A program made the translations under genes and the position numbers. Below, piece after piece: positions 9,321-17,702 of a DNA stretch of 64,000 bases. This DNA comes from Salegentibacter salegens (GTDB lineage: Bacteria > Bacteroidota > Bacteroidia > Flavobacteriales > Flavobacteriaceae): assembly GCF_900142975.1 (NCBI RefSeq), contig NZ_LT670848.1, positions 310,001 to 374,000 of the forward strand, given 5' to 3'. The stretch's first letter is position 1. Each line of letters opens with the position of its first letter. The notes beneath the pieces were generated by a model. It searched no databases. It saw only the letters and a program-made list of their open reading frames with translations, and was not told the DNA's origin.

Positions 9321-10139
9321 ATGCAGCGTTTTAAAAATATATTAGATTTCTATATAAATAGTAGTCTGCACGTGGCTTTGGCGGTGGTTTCATTAAGCTT
9401 AATAAGCTTCCTGGAATTCAATATTGAAATTGATAAAAACCTGCTATTTTTTATTTTCTTCGGAAGCATTACCGGTTATAATTTTGTGAAGTATGCCGGC
9501 ATCGCTAAACTGTATCACGCCAGCCTTGCCCGAAACCTAAAATTGATACAGATTTTCTCCTTTTTTTGCTTCGTGGCTTTTTTGTATTTTGCATTTCAGC
9601 AGGAATTAAAAATACTTTTAGCTTCCGCTATTTTAGGCATTTTCACTTTACTTTATGCGATTCCTTTAGGAAGAAATAGGCAAAATCTTAGAAATATTGG
9701 TGGTATTAAGATTTTTATTATCGCCGTTGTTTGGGCGGGAGTGACCGCAATTTTACCGTTGATGGAGCAAGCTGCTGTAAAAGAGATTAGCATCACATTT
9801 TTTCAGCGTTTTTTCTTTGTGATTGCTATAACGCTTCCGTTTGAGATAAGGGATTTGAAGTTCGATTCTGGGGATTTAAATACTATTCCGCAGCAAATTG
9901 GAATAGTAAATACTAGAAAAATCGGTTATGTATTATTGGGAATTATAATATTCCTGGAATTACTGAAATCTTATTTTTCAATAATCAACTTAATTGCTTT
10001 AAGCCTTACCTTATTGGTTTCGGCATATTTTATAAAAGCGGCACGGATAGATCAGGGAACTTATTATTCAGCTTTTTGGGTGGAAGGAATTCCGGTGTTT
10101 TGGCTTTTAGTTTGGTTGCTGGCTAAGATTCTCCTTTAG
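9321..10139 (+). CDS. UbiA prenyltransferase-like membrane protein
   Basis: This is a polytopic inner-membrane protein of 272 residues with about eight or nine hydrophobic segments, resembling the UbiA superfamily. The second Asp-rich motif is preserved in form (EIRDLKFDSGDLNTIPQQIG; compare DxxxD followed by K-T-x-P in UbiA enzymes). The first NxxxDxxxD motif is replaced by a sequence without Asp (GYNFVKYAGIAK), so prenyl transfer through the usual two metal sites is doubtful. Several Flavobacteriia carry similar proteins annotated only as hypothetical or UbiA family. It is divergent from gcvP and overlaps the anti-sigma candidate by 17 bases at the 3' end. Confidence 0.65.
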   Translation: MQRFKNILDFYINSSLHVALAVVSLSLISFLEFNIEIDKNLLFFIFFGSITGYNFVKYAGIAKLYHASLARNLKLIQIFSFFCFVAFLYFAFQQELKILLASAILGIFTLLYAIPLGRNRQNLRNIGGIKIFIIAVVWAGVTAILPLMEQAAVKEISITFFQRFFFVIAITLPFEIRDLKFDSGDLNTIPQQIGIVNTRKIGYVLLGIIIFLELLKSYFSIINLIALSLTLLVSAYFIKAARIDQGTYYSAFWVEGIPVFWLLVWLLAKILL

Positions 10140-10386
10140 CCATTTCTTTTTCAATGCTGTTTTTCCAGGCCTTTTTTTCTTCTTCAGAACAAGTTTTAAG
10201 CTTAGATTTTTTTATTAAATGAGTGAGTTTGGTGTTTTTTGAAGTGTACTTGCGGCAGGGTCTGCATAAAAGCAAGTGCATGAGCATTGAGATTTTCTCG
10301 CGTGTTCCAGCCTCGTTATATTGGCTTTTGTCGCAGCAATTTTCTGCTTTTGAACAGTCAAAAATGAAAAATTTTCTTTTCGGCAT
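10123..10386 (-). CDS. Small zinc-type anti-sigma factor candidate
   Basis: The 87-residue soluble protein contains HLLLCRPC (HxxxCxxC, residues about 37-44), the pattern of the ZAS zinc-binding anti-sigma fold, plus a CSKAENCC cluster near the N-terminus. There is no membrane segment, unlike many ZAS proteins. It starts three bases after the stop of the sigma factor gene, so the two form an operon and probably a regulatory pair. The C-terminal tail is rich in Lys and Glu. The role as a brake on the upstream sigma factor is inferred from motif and position. Confidence 0.7.
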   Translation of the reverse strand: MPKRKFFIFDCSKAENCCDKSQYNEAGTREKISMLMHLLLCRPCRKYTSKNTKLTHLIKKSKLKTCSEEEKKAWKNSIEKEMAKGES

Positions 10387-10389
10387 AAC

Positions 10390-10941
10390 TTAGAACCAGT
10401 TTTTTTCAAGGCATGCGGCCAATGCGGTGCGTGCCCTGTGAATGATTACCCAAAGGTTAGACGGACTAATATTGAATTCTTTACATACGGCCTCAGTATC
10501 AGCCTCATCAATGGTTTTCATCTTAAAGATGGCGGCGTGTTTTTCGTTTATTTGATCGAGACACTCTAAAATAGCCATTCCCAACTCGGTGTTTTCCATT
10601 TCATCCTCGGCAGTACGATCAAAAGCATCTGCTACCTGTTCTTCCATCCAATCACCATTATTTTCAGAATCTGAATAATTGATACGAACTTCAGCCTGAC
10701 CTTTTATAGAGTTTATCTTTCGGTAATAATCTATGATTTTTCGTTTTAAAATGGAAATAAGCCAGGTGCGCTCTGTGGCTCTTCCTTCAAAATTATCTTT
10801 AGAATTAAGGCCTGCAAGAAAAGTTTCAGAAATTAAATCGTTTGCCACCTCGCGATCGTTAACCCTAACAATAGCGTAATTAAACAGGTAGTCTGAATAC
10901 TTATCCACCCATTTTGTAGGATCGAGTTTATGAGTTGGCAT
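10390..10941 (-). CDS. ECF-like sigma-70 family RNA polymerase sigma factor
   Basis: This is an alternative sigma factor of 183 residues. Region 2 is seen at about residues 15-75 (YLFNYAIVRVNDREVANDL and ERTWLISILKRKIIDYYRK). Region 4 with its helix-turn-helix is at about 130-180 (EAVCKEFNISPSNLWVIIHR). The linker between them is acidic and somewhat long. The gene is followed after three bases by a HxxxCxxC protein that may be its anti-sigma factor. A minus-strand TACTTTTG (10972-10979) precedes the gene; whether the factor controls its own promoter cannot be told. Confidence 0.92.
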   Translation of the reverse strand: MPTHKLDPTKWVDKYSDYLFNYAIVRVNDREVANDLISETFLAGLNSKDNFEGRATERTWLISILKRKIIDYYRKINSIKGQAEVRINYSDSENNGDWMEEQVADAFDRTAEDEMENTELGMAILECLDQINEKHAAIFKMKTIDEADTEAVCKEFNISPSNLWVIIHRARTALAACLEKNWF

Positions 10942-10971
10942 AGGCTTGCTTCAAGATCAAATCAAAATTAA

Positions 10972-10979
10972 CAAAAGTA
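10972..10979 (-). promoter_or_regulatory. -7 promoter element of the sigma factor gene
   Basis: Minus-strand TACTTTTG matches TAnnTTTG about 31 bases before the ATG at 10941. The upstream -33 element is poor. Confidence 0.4.
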
Positions 10980-11051
10980 TTTGACATTATAAGTTATAGA
11001 TCTTATAAGGTTTTAGGCAAAACAATGTTTGATTAAATAGTCTAAGATTTT

Positions 11052-11113
11052 CGTCAAGCTGAACTTGTTTCAGCTTCTAACATGTTAGATCCTGAAACAA
11101 GTTCAGGATGACG
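11052..11113. repeat. Inverted pair of GTCA-headed palindromic repeats
   Basis: Two copies of a short palindromic unit face each other. The plus copy (11052-11078) has a stem of AAGCTGAA pairing with TTCAGCTT around CTTGT. The minus copy (11087-11113) has ATCCTGAA pairing with TTCAGGAT around the same loop. The arms differ between copies but stay complementary. Together they can also form one 22-bp imperfect cruciform. The element lies between the sigma factor gene and the end of the M3 peptidase gene, so it could also act as a transcription stop. Confidence 0.75.
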
Positions 11114-11141
11114 ATTATTTCAGATAGCCTCTTTATTAATA

Positions 11142-13175
11142 TTATTTCTCAATTAATCCGGCACGTTTTAATAAGGCATCGGGTTTGGGTTCTTTTCCTC
11201 GGAATTTCTTATAAAGCGTCATCGGGTGATCTGTACCGCCCTGGGAAAGTATATTTGTCTTGAATTTATTCGCAACTTCCCTGCTAAAGATCCCGTTTTG
11301 CTGAAAATATTCAAAGGTATCGGCATCTAATACTTCTGCCCATTTATAGGAATAATAACCTGCAGAATAACCGCCCTGGAAGATATGAGAAAAAGCTGTA
11401 CTCATACAATTTTCGGCAACATTAGGAAATAATTTTGTGTGTTCAAAAGCTTTGTTTTCGTTTACTTTTACATCGTTAATTGCTGAAGGATCTAATCCGT
11501 GCCAGCTCAAATCCAACATTCCAAAACTCAATTGTCTTACTGTGGCCATTCCTTCCTGGAAATTAGCCGATTCTTTTATTTTCTGAACCAGTTCCATAGG
11601 AATTACTTCCCCGGTTTCGTAATGTTTAGCGAACAACTGAAGCGCTTCTTTTTCATAACACCAGTTTTCTAATAACTGACTTGGAAGTTCTACGAAATCC
11701 CAATAAACATTTGCACCCGATAAACTTGGATATTCAGTATCTCCCAACATCCCGTGTAGCGCGTGGCCAAATTCGTGAAAAAGCGTGGTAACTTCATTAA
11801 AAGTTAATAATGAAGGTTGTTTTTTAGAAGGTTTGGTGAAGTTGCAAACAATAGAAATATGTGGCCTTTCTTCCTCGCCATCCTTCTTGTATTGCGATTT
11901 GTAACCCGTCATCCAGGCGCCATCTCTTTTTCCAGGTCTTGGATGAAAATCGGCATAAAACAGAGCCATCTCTTTATTATTCTCATCAAGTACCTGGTAG
12001 GTTTTTACATCTTCATGATATTTATCTACGTCAAAAACTTCTTTAAAACTCAAGCCGTAAAGTTTTTGTGCAACAGTAAATACACCGTCTATCACATTCT
12101 CAAGTTTGAAATAAGGTTTCAGTTTTTCGTCATCGAGATTAAATAATTTCTGCTTTAATTTTTCGCTGTAAAAAGCTGCATCCCATTTTTGTAACTGGTC
12201 GATTCCGTCCAGTTCTTTTGCGAAATTTTTTAATTCTGCAAATTCACGTTCGGCGGCAGGTTTTGCTTTTTCAAGAATTTCCTCTAAAAAGTTGTTTACT
12301 TTTTCGGGAGTTTCAGCCATACGCTCTTCTAGAACAAAATGTGCATGGGTTTTATAACCTAAAAGTTGAGCGCGCTGGTATCTTAGTTTAGCAATTTGCA
12401 ACACATTTTCCTGGTTGTCTAACTTATCGCCGTGGAATCCTTTAGAACCAAAAGCAAGTGCCATTTTCTTGCGCAGTTCCCTGTTTTCGGCATATTTCAT
12501 AAAAGGAAGATAGCTGGGGTATTCTAAGGTGAAGATCCAGCCTTCTTTTTCTTTGGAAGCTGCTACTTGCGCAGCTTCTTCTTTAAAACTTTCCGGTAGG
12601 CCTTTTAAATCATTTTCATCGGTAAGATGTAATTCGAATTTATTGGTCTCTGCAAGTACATTTTGGCCAAAATCAAGGCTTAGTTTTGAAAGTTTTTTAT
12701 CTATATCTCTAAGTTCGTTTTGCTTTTCAATTGGCAAATTGGCTCCGTTTCGAGAGAATGCCTTGTATTTTCGATCTAAAAGCGTTTTTTGCTCGGTATT
12801 CAGGTCAAGCTGGTCTTTCTTATTGTAAACCGATTTTACTTTTTCAAAAAGTGCTTTATTCAGAATAATATCATTTCTGAATTCTGATAAAAGCGGAGAA
12901 ACTTCCTGTGCGATTTGCTGAATTTCTTCATTAGTTTCCGCAGAATTAAGATTGAAAAATATACTGGTTACTCTATCTAATTTTTCTCCTGAAAATTCTA
13001 AAGTTTCAATGGTATTTGGGAAAGTAGCTTCGTCTGCATTTGATGCAATAGCATTGATTTCTTCCCGAGCCATTTCTATAGCTTTTATTATAGCGGGTTT
13101 AAAATGCTCGTTTTCAATTTTTGAAAACGGAGCGTGATCAAATTCCTGTAAAAGTGGATTATTGTGAGTGGTCAT
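11142..13175 (-). CDS. M3 family metallopeptidase (peptidyl-dipeptidase Dcp / oligopeptidase A type)
   Basis: This is a zinc metallopeptidase of the thimet oligopeptidase family that cuts short peptides. The zinc site HEFGH is in TLFHEFGHALHGML near residue 460, with the third ligand in the following helix (WDFVELPSQLLENW). The 677 residues match the family (about 680). N-terminal MTTHNNPLLQEFDHAPF resembles bacterial Dcp. No signal peptide is seen, so the enzyme is probably cytoplasmic. It is transcribed alone; 240 bases upstream separate it from the purE terminator. Confidence 0.95.
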   Translation of the reverse strand: MTTHNNPLLQEFDHAPFSKIENEHFKPAIIKAIEMAREEINAIASNADEATFPNTIETLEFSGEKLDRVTSIFFNLNSAETNEEIQQIAQEVSPLLSEFRNDIILNKALFEKVKSVYNKKDQLDLNTEQKTLLDRKYKAFSRNGANLPIEKQNELRDIDKKLSKLSLDFGQNVLAETNKFELHLTDENDLKGLPESFKEEAAQVAASKEKEGWIFTLEYPSYLPFMKYAENRELRKKMALAFGSKGFHGDKLDNQENVLQIAKLRYQRAQLLGYKTHAHFVLEERMAETPEKVNNFLEEILEKAKPAAEREFAELKNFAKELDGIDQLQKWDAAFYSEKLKQKLFNLDDEKLKPYFKLENVIDGVFTVAQKLYGLSFKEVFDVDKYHEDVKTYQVLDENNKEMALFYADFHPRPGKRDGAWMTGYKSQYKKDGEEERPHISIVCNFTKPSKKQPSLLTFNEVTTLFHEFGHALHGMLGDTEYPSLSGANVYWDFVELPSQLLENWCYEKEALQLFAKHYETGEVIPMELVQKIKESANFQEGMATVRQLSFGMLDLSWHGLDPSAINDVKVNENKAFEHTKLFPNVAENCMSTAFSHIFQGGYSAGYYSYKWAEVLDADTFEYFQQNGIFSREVANKFKTNILSQGGTDHPMTLYKKFRGKEPKPDALLKRAGLIEK

Positions 13176-13418
13176 TATCTCTTATTTATTTTAATGGTCT
13201 AATGTATTTATTAATCGTCGGGGGATCGAGCTACTAGCTGTTCTTAACCTAAATTTGACGTTTTTAATAACTTTTTTTAACACAAAACAGTATTTTTTAT
13301 AAAAATAATGTATATTCGACGCTTAAATTATTGTAGTAGCTTAAAAGTTTTTTCTGGTTTAAATATTTAGAATGGTTAATAAATAATTTGTACAGATTTA
13401 GGTAAGTTTACTACAAAG

Positions 13419-13444
13419 AAAGCCACGTCGCAAGACGTGGCTTT
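13419..13444 (-). terminator. Intrinsic terminator after purE
   Basis: An 11-bp perfect stem (AAAGCCACGTC, 13419-13429, with its complement 13434-13444) closes a GCAA tetraloop two bases after the purE stop. The following T content on the minus strand is moderate. Confidence 0.8.
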
Positions 13445-13446
13445 TG

Positions 13447-13932
13447 TTATTTTTTCACCTTTTTAGCGCCTTCAATCACTTTTTCTTTAAGTCCTTCTTT
13501 ATAGACTAAAATCTTATCTAAAGTGCATTTATCTGAAGTGCCAATAATTTGCGCCGCAAGTATTCCTGCGTTTTTAGCTCCATTAAGAGCTACTGTAGCA
13601 ACTGGAACTCCGCCGGGCATTTGTAAAATAGATAAAACAGAATCCCAACCGTCTATCGAGTTGCTGGATTTCACCGGAACCCCAATAACTGGAAGCGGTG
13701 AGAGCGATGCAATCATTCCCGGCAGGTGAGCTGCGCCTCCGGCACCGGCTATAATTACTTTGATTCCGCGTTCGTGTGCGGTTTTTCCGTATTCAAATAA
13801 TTTTTCTGGGGTGCGGTGAGCAGAAACGATATCTACTTCTACTTCCAGATCAAAACCTTCCAGGATATCTATCGCATCCTGCATTACCGGTAGATCACTG
13901 GTGCTTCCCATTATTACTGCTACTTTGCTCAT
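13447..13932 (-). CDS. purE: N5-carboxyaminoimidazole ribonucleotide mutase
   Basis: PurE converts N5-CAIR to CAIR in purine synthesis. The class I fingerprint is complete: GSTSDLPVM near the N-terminus, SAHRTPE at about residue 40, AGAGGAAHLPGM at about 65, and GVPVKSS at about 86. The 161 residues are the usual length. It lies 32 bases downstream of purK, so the two enzymes of the N5-CAIR route form an operon, closed by a strong hairpin. Confidence 0.98.
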   Translation of the reverse strand: MSKVAVIMGSTSDLPVMQDAIDILEGFDLEVEVDIVSAHRTPEKLFEYGKTAHERGIKVIIAGAGGAAHLPGMIASLSPLPVIGVPVKSSNSIDGWDSVLSILQMPGGVPVATVALNGAKNAGILAAQIIGTSDKCTLDKILVYKEGLKEKVIEGAKKVKK

Positions 13933-13964
13933 AATTTTATGTTCAAAAAACTTCGAAAAGTTTA

Positions 13965-15122
13965 TTATTTGGAAATAACTTTAATTGAATTCTTAACCTC
14001 TTCGGCTATTTTTCTTGCTTCAGCCAGGTCTTTGTTTACGATGGTTACGTGTCCCATTTTTCTAAAAGGGCGGGTGATTTTCTTACCGTAAATATGAGGC
14101 GTCACGCCGAGCATCTTCATTATTTTTTCAATATTCTCATAAACTACTTCACCTTCGTGAGCTGCATCGCCCACTAAATTTACCATAATTCCGCCGACTT
14201 TACTATCGGTTATTCCTAGCGGAAGATCTAAAATAGCACGAATATGTTGTTCGAACTGGTTAGTATAGCTTGCTTCAATACTGTAATGGCCGCTGTTGTG
14301 AGGTCTAGGCGCAACTTCGTTTACCAGGATTTCATCATTTTCTGTCTGGAACATTTCTACCGCCAGTAAACCAACATGCTCAAATGCTTCGGAAACTTTA
14401 ACCGCGAGTTCCCTGGCTTTTGTTGCTACGGAATCTTCAATTCTTGCCGGGCAGATCACATATTCTACCTGGTTTGCCGTAGGATGAAATTCCATTTCTA
14501 CCACAGGATAGGTTTTTACTTCACCTGAGGCCGATCTTGCAACGATTACCGCCAATTCATTTTTAAACGGAACAAGATTCTCAGCAATACATTCGGCATC
14601 TGGAAGATCGTTTAAAGCTTCTTTATTTTTTACAACCGAAACCCCTTTGCCATCATAGCCACCGGTAGTGCTTTTCCAAACAAAAGGAAAACTGATTTTG
14701 CTGTTTTCCAGAGCGGAAATTAGATCTTTCTTCGATGAAAAAACTTCAAAATCAGCGGTTGGGATTTGATGTTTTTTATAGAAATTCTTTTGAATTCCTT
14801 TATTCTGTATTTTCTCTAAAGTCTCAGCCGAGGGATAGGTTTTAATACCTTCCTGCGCCAATTGCTTTAAAGCCTCAATATTTACTCCTTCAATTTCAAA
14901 GGTGAGTACGTCAACTTTTCTTCCGAAGTTAAGAACGGTATCAAAATCCATTAGATCACCGGTCTCAAAATAATCGCAAGCAATTTTGCAGGGCGCTTCA
15001 GGATTTGGTTCCAAAACATTGGTTTGAATATCGTATTTACGAGTTTCGTAGAGCATCATTTTGCCTAACTGCCCGCCGCCAAGTATTCCTAATTTAAAGT
15101 TTGAAGAAAAATAATTGATCAT
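13965..15122 (-). CDS. purK: 5-(carboxyamino)imidazole ribonucleotide synthase
   Basis: This ATP-grasp enzyme makes N5-CAIR from AIR, ATP and bicarbonate, feeding PurE. The N-terminal dinucleotide-like motif LGILGGGQLGKMM, the ATP-grasp segment FVWKSTTGGYDGKGVSVV, and the C-terminal NEVAPRPHNSGHYSIEA motif are all present in 385 residues. It is the first gene of purK-purE and divergent from hpt, so purine synthesis and salvage share one intergenic region of 118 bases. Confidence 0.98.
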   Translation of the reverse strand: MINYFSSNFKLGILGGGQLGKMMLYETRKYDIQTNVLEPNPEAPCKIACDYFETGDLMDFDTVLNFGRKVDVLTFEIEGVNIEALKQLAQEGIKTYPSAETLEKIQNKGIQKNFYKKHQIPTADFEVFSSKKDLISALENSKISFPFVWKSTTGGYDGKGVSVVKNKEALNDLPDAECIAENLVPFKNELAVIVARSASGEVKTYPVVEMEFHPTANQVEYVICPARIEDSVATKARELAVKVSEAFEHVGLLAVEMFQTENDEILVNEVAPRPHNSGHYSIEASYTNQFEQHIRAILDLPLGITDSKVGGIMVNLVGDAAHEGEVVYENIEKIMKMLGVTPHIYGKKITRPFRKMGHVTIVNKDLAEARKIAEEVKNSIKVISK

Positions 15123-15192
15123 GCCGTAAAAGTTTCAGCAAAAATAAATTTTTAGGTCAAGTTGTGCTATTATTCTTATGGAAATCTGGCAG

Positions 15193-15220
15193 TTTGGGTT
15201 ATTAAGAATCCTTATCTTTG
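15193..15220 (+). promoter_or_regulatory. Promoter of hpt-adk
   Basis: TTTG (15193-15196) and TATCTTTG (15213-15220) are spaced by 16 bases, a near-ideal Bacteroidota promoter. The start site would fall near 15227, giving a very short leader before the TTG start at 15241. Confidence 0.65.
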
Positions 15221-15240
15221 CTCTTTAAAATTTTTCAGAT

Positions 15241-15768
15241 TTGATAAAACTACACGATTTAGAATTTGAGCCCTACATTTCAGAGGAAGAGATCAACGTG
15301 GCCATAGACAAAGTAGCCCAAAAGCTTAACGAAGATTATATGGGTGAAAATCCTATTTTTTTAGGGGTGCTTAACGGCTCCTTTATGTTTGCCAGTGAAG
15401 TGATTAAAAGATTTTCTGGAGATTGCGAGGTAAGTTTTGTGAAACTTGGTTCTTACGAAGGCACCAGAACTACCGGGAATGTAAAGACGCTTTTGGGATT
15501 AAACCAGTCACTGAAAGGCAGAAAAGTAATTTTGCTGGAAGATATTGTAGATACCGGCAATACTTTAGAGGAAATCAATAAAATTCTTTTAAAAGAGGAG
15601 GTTGCCAATTACGAAGTAGCGACTTTGTTTTACAAACCTGAAGCTTATAAAAAAGAATTCAATATTAAATATAGGGGAATTGAGATTCCTAATAAATTTA
15701 TTGTGGGTTATGGTTTGGATTATGACGGTCTTGGACGTAACCTAACACAAGTCTATAAACTTAAATAA
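15241..15768 (+). CDS. hpt: Hypoxanthine phosphoribosyltransferase
   Basis: This enzyme salvages hypoxanthine and guanine with PRPP. The PRPP-binding motif VILLEDIVDTGNTLEE lies at about residues 98-113 and the flexible-loop region SFVKLGSYEGTRTTG at about 66-80. A TTG start at 15241 is chosen because it gives the family's normal length (175) and N-terminus; the first ATG in frame would remove about 33 residues including conserved ones. adk follows after six bases. In some Bacteroidota these two activities are fused; here they are separate but tightly linked. Confidence 0.95.
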   Translation: MIKLHDLEFEPYISEEEINVAIDKVAQKLNEDYMGENPIFLGVLNGSFMFASEVIKRFSGDCEVSFVKLGSYEGTRTTGNVKTLLGLNQSLKGRKVILLEDIVDTGNTLEEINKILLKEEVANYEVATLFYKPEAYKKEFNIKYRGIEIPNKFIVGYGLDYDGLGRNLTQVYKLK

Positions 15769-15774
15769 AAAAAC

Positions 15775-16353
15775 ATGACAAATTTGGTTTTGTTTGGCCC
15801 TCCTGGCGCCGGCAAAGGAACTCAGGCAGACATCTTAAAGGAAAAATATCAACTTATTCATATCTCTACAGGAGATGTTTTTAGATATAATATTAAGAAT
15901 AAAACCGAATTGGGATTGCATGCTAAATCTTTTATGGATAAAGGCCAGTTGGTTCCTGATGAGGTGACCATAAAAATGTTGAACGCTGAAGTGGATAAAA
16001 ACGAAGGCGCTAACGGATTTATTTTTGATGGTTTTCCAAGAACTGCAGCCCAGGCTGATGCTTTAGCTGAATTGTTGAAATTGAAGAATACCGAAGTTAC
16101 CGCGATGATCGCTTTAGAAGTGGATGATGAGGTTTTGGTGAATCGATTATTGGAAAGAGGAAAAACTTCTGGAAGAAAAGACGATGCTGACGAATCGGTA
16201 ATACGGAATAGGATTAAGGTTTATTACGATGAGACTGCGATCCTGAAAGAATATTATAAAAAACAAGACAAATATTACGGTGTAGATGGAGTAGGTTCTA
16301 TTGAAGAAATTACCCAACGCCTTAGTGCTGTAATAGATAGGCTACAAGCTTAA
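15775..16353 (+). CDS. adk: Adenylate kinase
   Basis: This enzyme interconverts ATP + AMP and 2 ADP. The P-loop GPPGAGKGTQ (residues 7-16), the AMP-binding DGFPRTAAQAD (about 82-92) and the arginine-bearing short lid RGKTSGRKDDADESV are present. The 192 residues and lack of a Cys-type zinc lid indicate the short form. It forms an operon with hpt, ending at the hairpin 16509-16537. Confidence 0.97.
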   Translation: MTNLVLFGPPGAGKGTQADILKEKYQLIHISTGDVFRYNIKNKTELGLHAKSFMDKGQLVPDEVTIKMLNAEVDKNEGANGFIFDGFPRTAAQADALAELLKLKNTEVTAMIALEVDDEVLVNRLLERGKTSGRKDDADESVIRNRIKVYYDETAILKEYYKKQDKYYGVDGVGSIEEITQRLSAVIDRLQA

Positions 16354-16500
16354 TCGCTCATTGAGGGTTTAATTTCCCCGAGGCTTGTCACGAAATAATA
16401 AAATAGTTTACTCGATAATCGAGATTTAAATGCTCCGAGGTTTGCCTCGAATCAAAATATTTTTTTATAAAATGCCTCGTGAGCTTGCCCCGAGGTAGTT
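16354..16500. repeat. Cluster of degenerate CCTCG/CGAGG hairpins
   Basis: The adk-obg gap holds several small palindromes built on the same word: CTCGA/TCGAG (16411-16423), CGAGG/CCTCG (16436-16449) and an imperfect CCTCG/CGAGG (16474-16494). The phrase TAGTTTACT recurs at 16404 and 16496. This looks like a decayed run of an interspersed repeat. No gene is supported here. Confidence 0.5.
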
Positions 16501-16508
16501 TACTATTT

Positions 16509-16537
16509 AAACCTCCTGGGCTTTTCCAGAGGTTTTT
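16509..16537 (+). terminator. Intrinsic terminator after adk
   Basis: AAACCT-C-CTGG pairs with CCAG-AGGTTT around a short T-rich loop, with one bulged C, followed by TTGATT. It sits 18 bases before the obg start. Confidence 0.6.
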
Positions 16538-16554
16538 GATTAAATTTTTAAAAT

Positions 16555-17562
16555 ATGACTGAAGGGAATTTTGTTGATTATGTAAAGATACACGTAGCTT
16601 CTGGAAAAGGAGGAAGTGGATCTTCCCACCTGCACCGTGAAAAATACGTTGCGAAAGGCGGGCCCGATGGTGGCGATGGTGGTCGTGGTGGCCATGTAAT
16701 TGTGAAAGGGAACAAAAACCTCTGGACATTATATCATTTAAAGTTTAAAAGGCACATAAGAGCCGAACACGGGAGTAACGGGAGTAAACAACGAAGTAGC
16801 GGTGCAGAAGGTGACGATGAGTATATTGAAGTGCCATTAGGCACGGTAATTCGCGATACAGAAACCCAGGAAATTATTCACGAAATCACCGAAGATGGCA
16901 AGGAATATCTCATTGCCGAAGGGGGAATGGGTGGCCGTGGTAACTGGCACTTTAAGAGTTCTACGAATCAAACGCCAAGATATTCCCAACCCGGCATTGA
17001 TGGGACTGAGGTAGACATTACCCTGGAGTTAAAAATTCTTGCCGATGTTGGTCTGGTTGGTTTTCCAAATGCCGGAAAATCTACTTTACTTTCGGTTATT
17101 ACAGCCGCAAAACCTAAGATAGCCGATTACGAGTTTACTACTTTAAAACCCAATTTGGGGATTGTAGAATATCGTGATTTTAAAACCTTTGTAGTTGCCG
17201 ATATTCCGGGAATTATTGAAGGTGCTGCGGAAGGAAGAGGAATTGGACATAGATTTTTACGCCATATAGAACGAAATTCTACTTTATTGTTTTTAGTGCC
17301 TGCTGATGCGCCCAATATTTCTGAGCAATACGAAATTCTATTAGATGAACTTCGCAGGTATAATCCTGAAATGCTGGATAAAGATAGACTTATCGCAATC
17401 TCAAAAAGTGATATGCTGGATGCCGAATTAAAACTGGAAATGAAGCACGAATTAGATAAAAATTTAGGAGCTCCTTACCTGTTCATTTCATCGGTTGCGC
17501 AACAGGGTTTAACCGAACTTAAAGACAGGTTATGGGAAATGCTAAATAAGGAAACTTCTTGA
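16555..17562 (+). CDS. obg: GTPase Obg/CgtA
   Basis: This is an essential ribosome-associated GTPase acting in large-subunit maturation and stress control. The N-terminal Obg fold is glycine-rich ([32 protein letters not shown]). The G domain begins near residue 160 with G1 [12 protein letters not shown]3 [12 protein letters not shown], and G5 SSVAQQG. G4 reads SKSD in place of the usual NKxD, a variant I believe is common in this phylum. The 335 residues lack the long C-terminal extension of some homologues. It ends at a strong terminator. Confidence 0.97.
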   Translation: MTEGNFVDYVKIHVASGKGGSGSSHLHREKYVAKGGPDGGDGGRGGHVIVKGNKNLWTLYHLKFKRHIRAEHGSNGSKQRSSGAEGDDEYIEVPLGTVIRDTETQEIIHEITEDGKEYLIAEGGMGGRGNWHFKSSTNQTPRYSQPGIDGTEVDITLELKILADVGLVGFPNAGKSTLLSVITAAKPKIADYEFTTLKPNLGIVEYRDFKTFVVADIPGIIEGAAEGRGIGHRFLRHIERNSTLLFLVPADAPNISEQYEILLDELRRYNPEMLDKDRLIAISKSDMLDAELKLEMKHELDKNLGAPYLFISSVAQQGLTELKDRLWEMLNKETS

Positions 17563-17641
17563 ATTATAAGGTTTAAACGCGTATAGAGATCTTGGATTTG
17601 TGTTAATCTTTAGATTTTCTGAACGGTTTTTGATTAAATTT

Positions 17642-17677
17642 ATGCAGCGTTGATGTATTTCAACGCTGCATTTTTTT
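17642..17677 (+). terminator. Intrinsic terminator after obg
   Basis: A 12-bp perfect stem (ATGCAGCGTTGA with its complement) around TGTATT is followed by seven T. Textbook form. Confidence 0.9.
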
Positions 17678-17702
17678 GTAAATAAGTCAAAAATTCAATC
17701 TT

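Noticed and set aside
10215..10409. Minus-strand ORF of 64 codons overlapping the anti-sigma candidate
   Set aside because: It is a shifted-frame shadow: the HxxxCxxC motif and the coupling to the sigma gene belong to the other frame.
16388..16729. Minus-strand ORF of 113 codons across the adk-obg gap
   Set aside because: It lies antisense to the Gly-rich Obg N-terminus and a repeat region; His-rich composition is the mirror of GGN codons.
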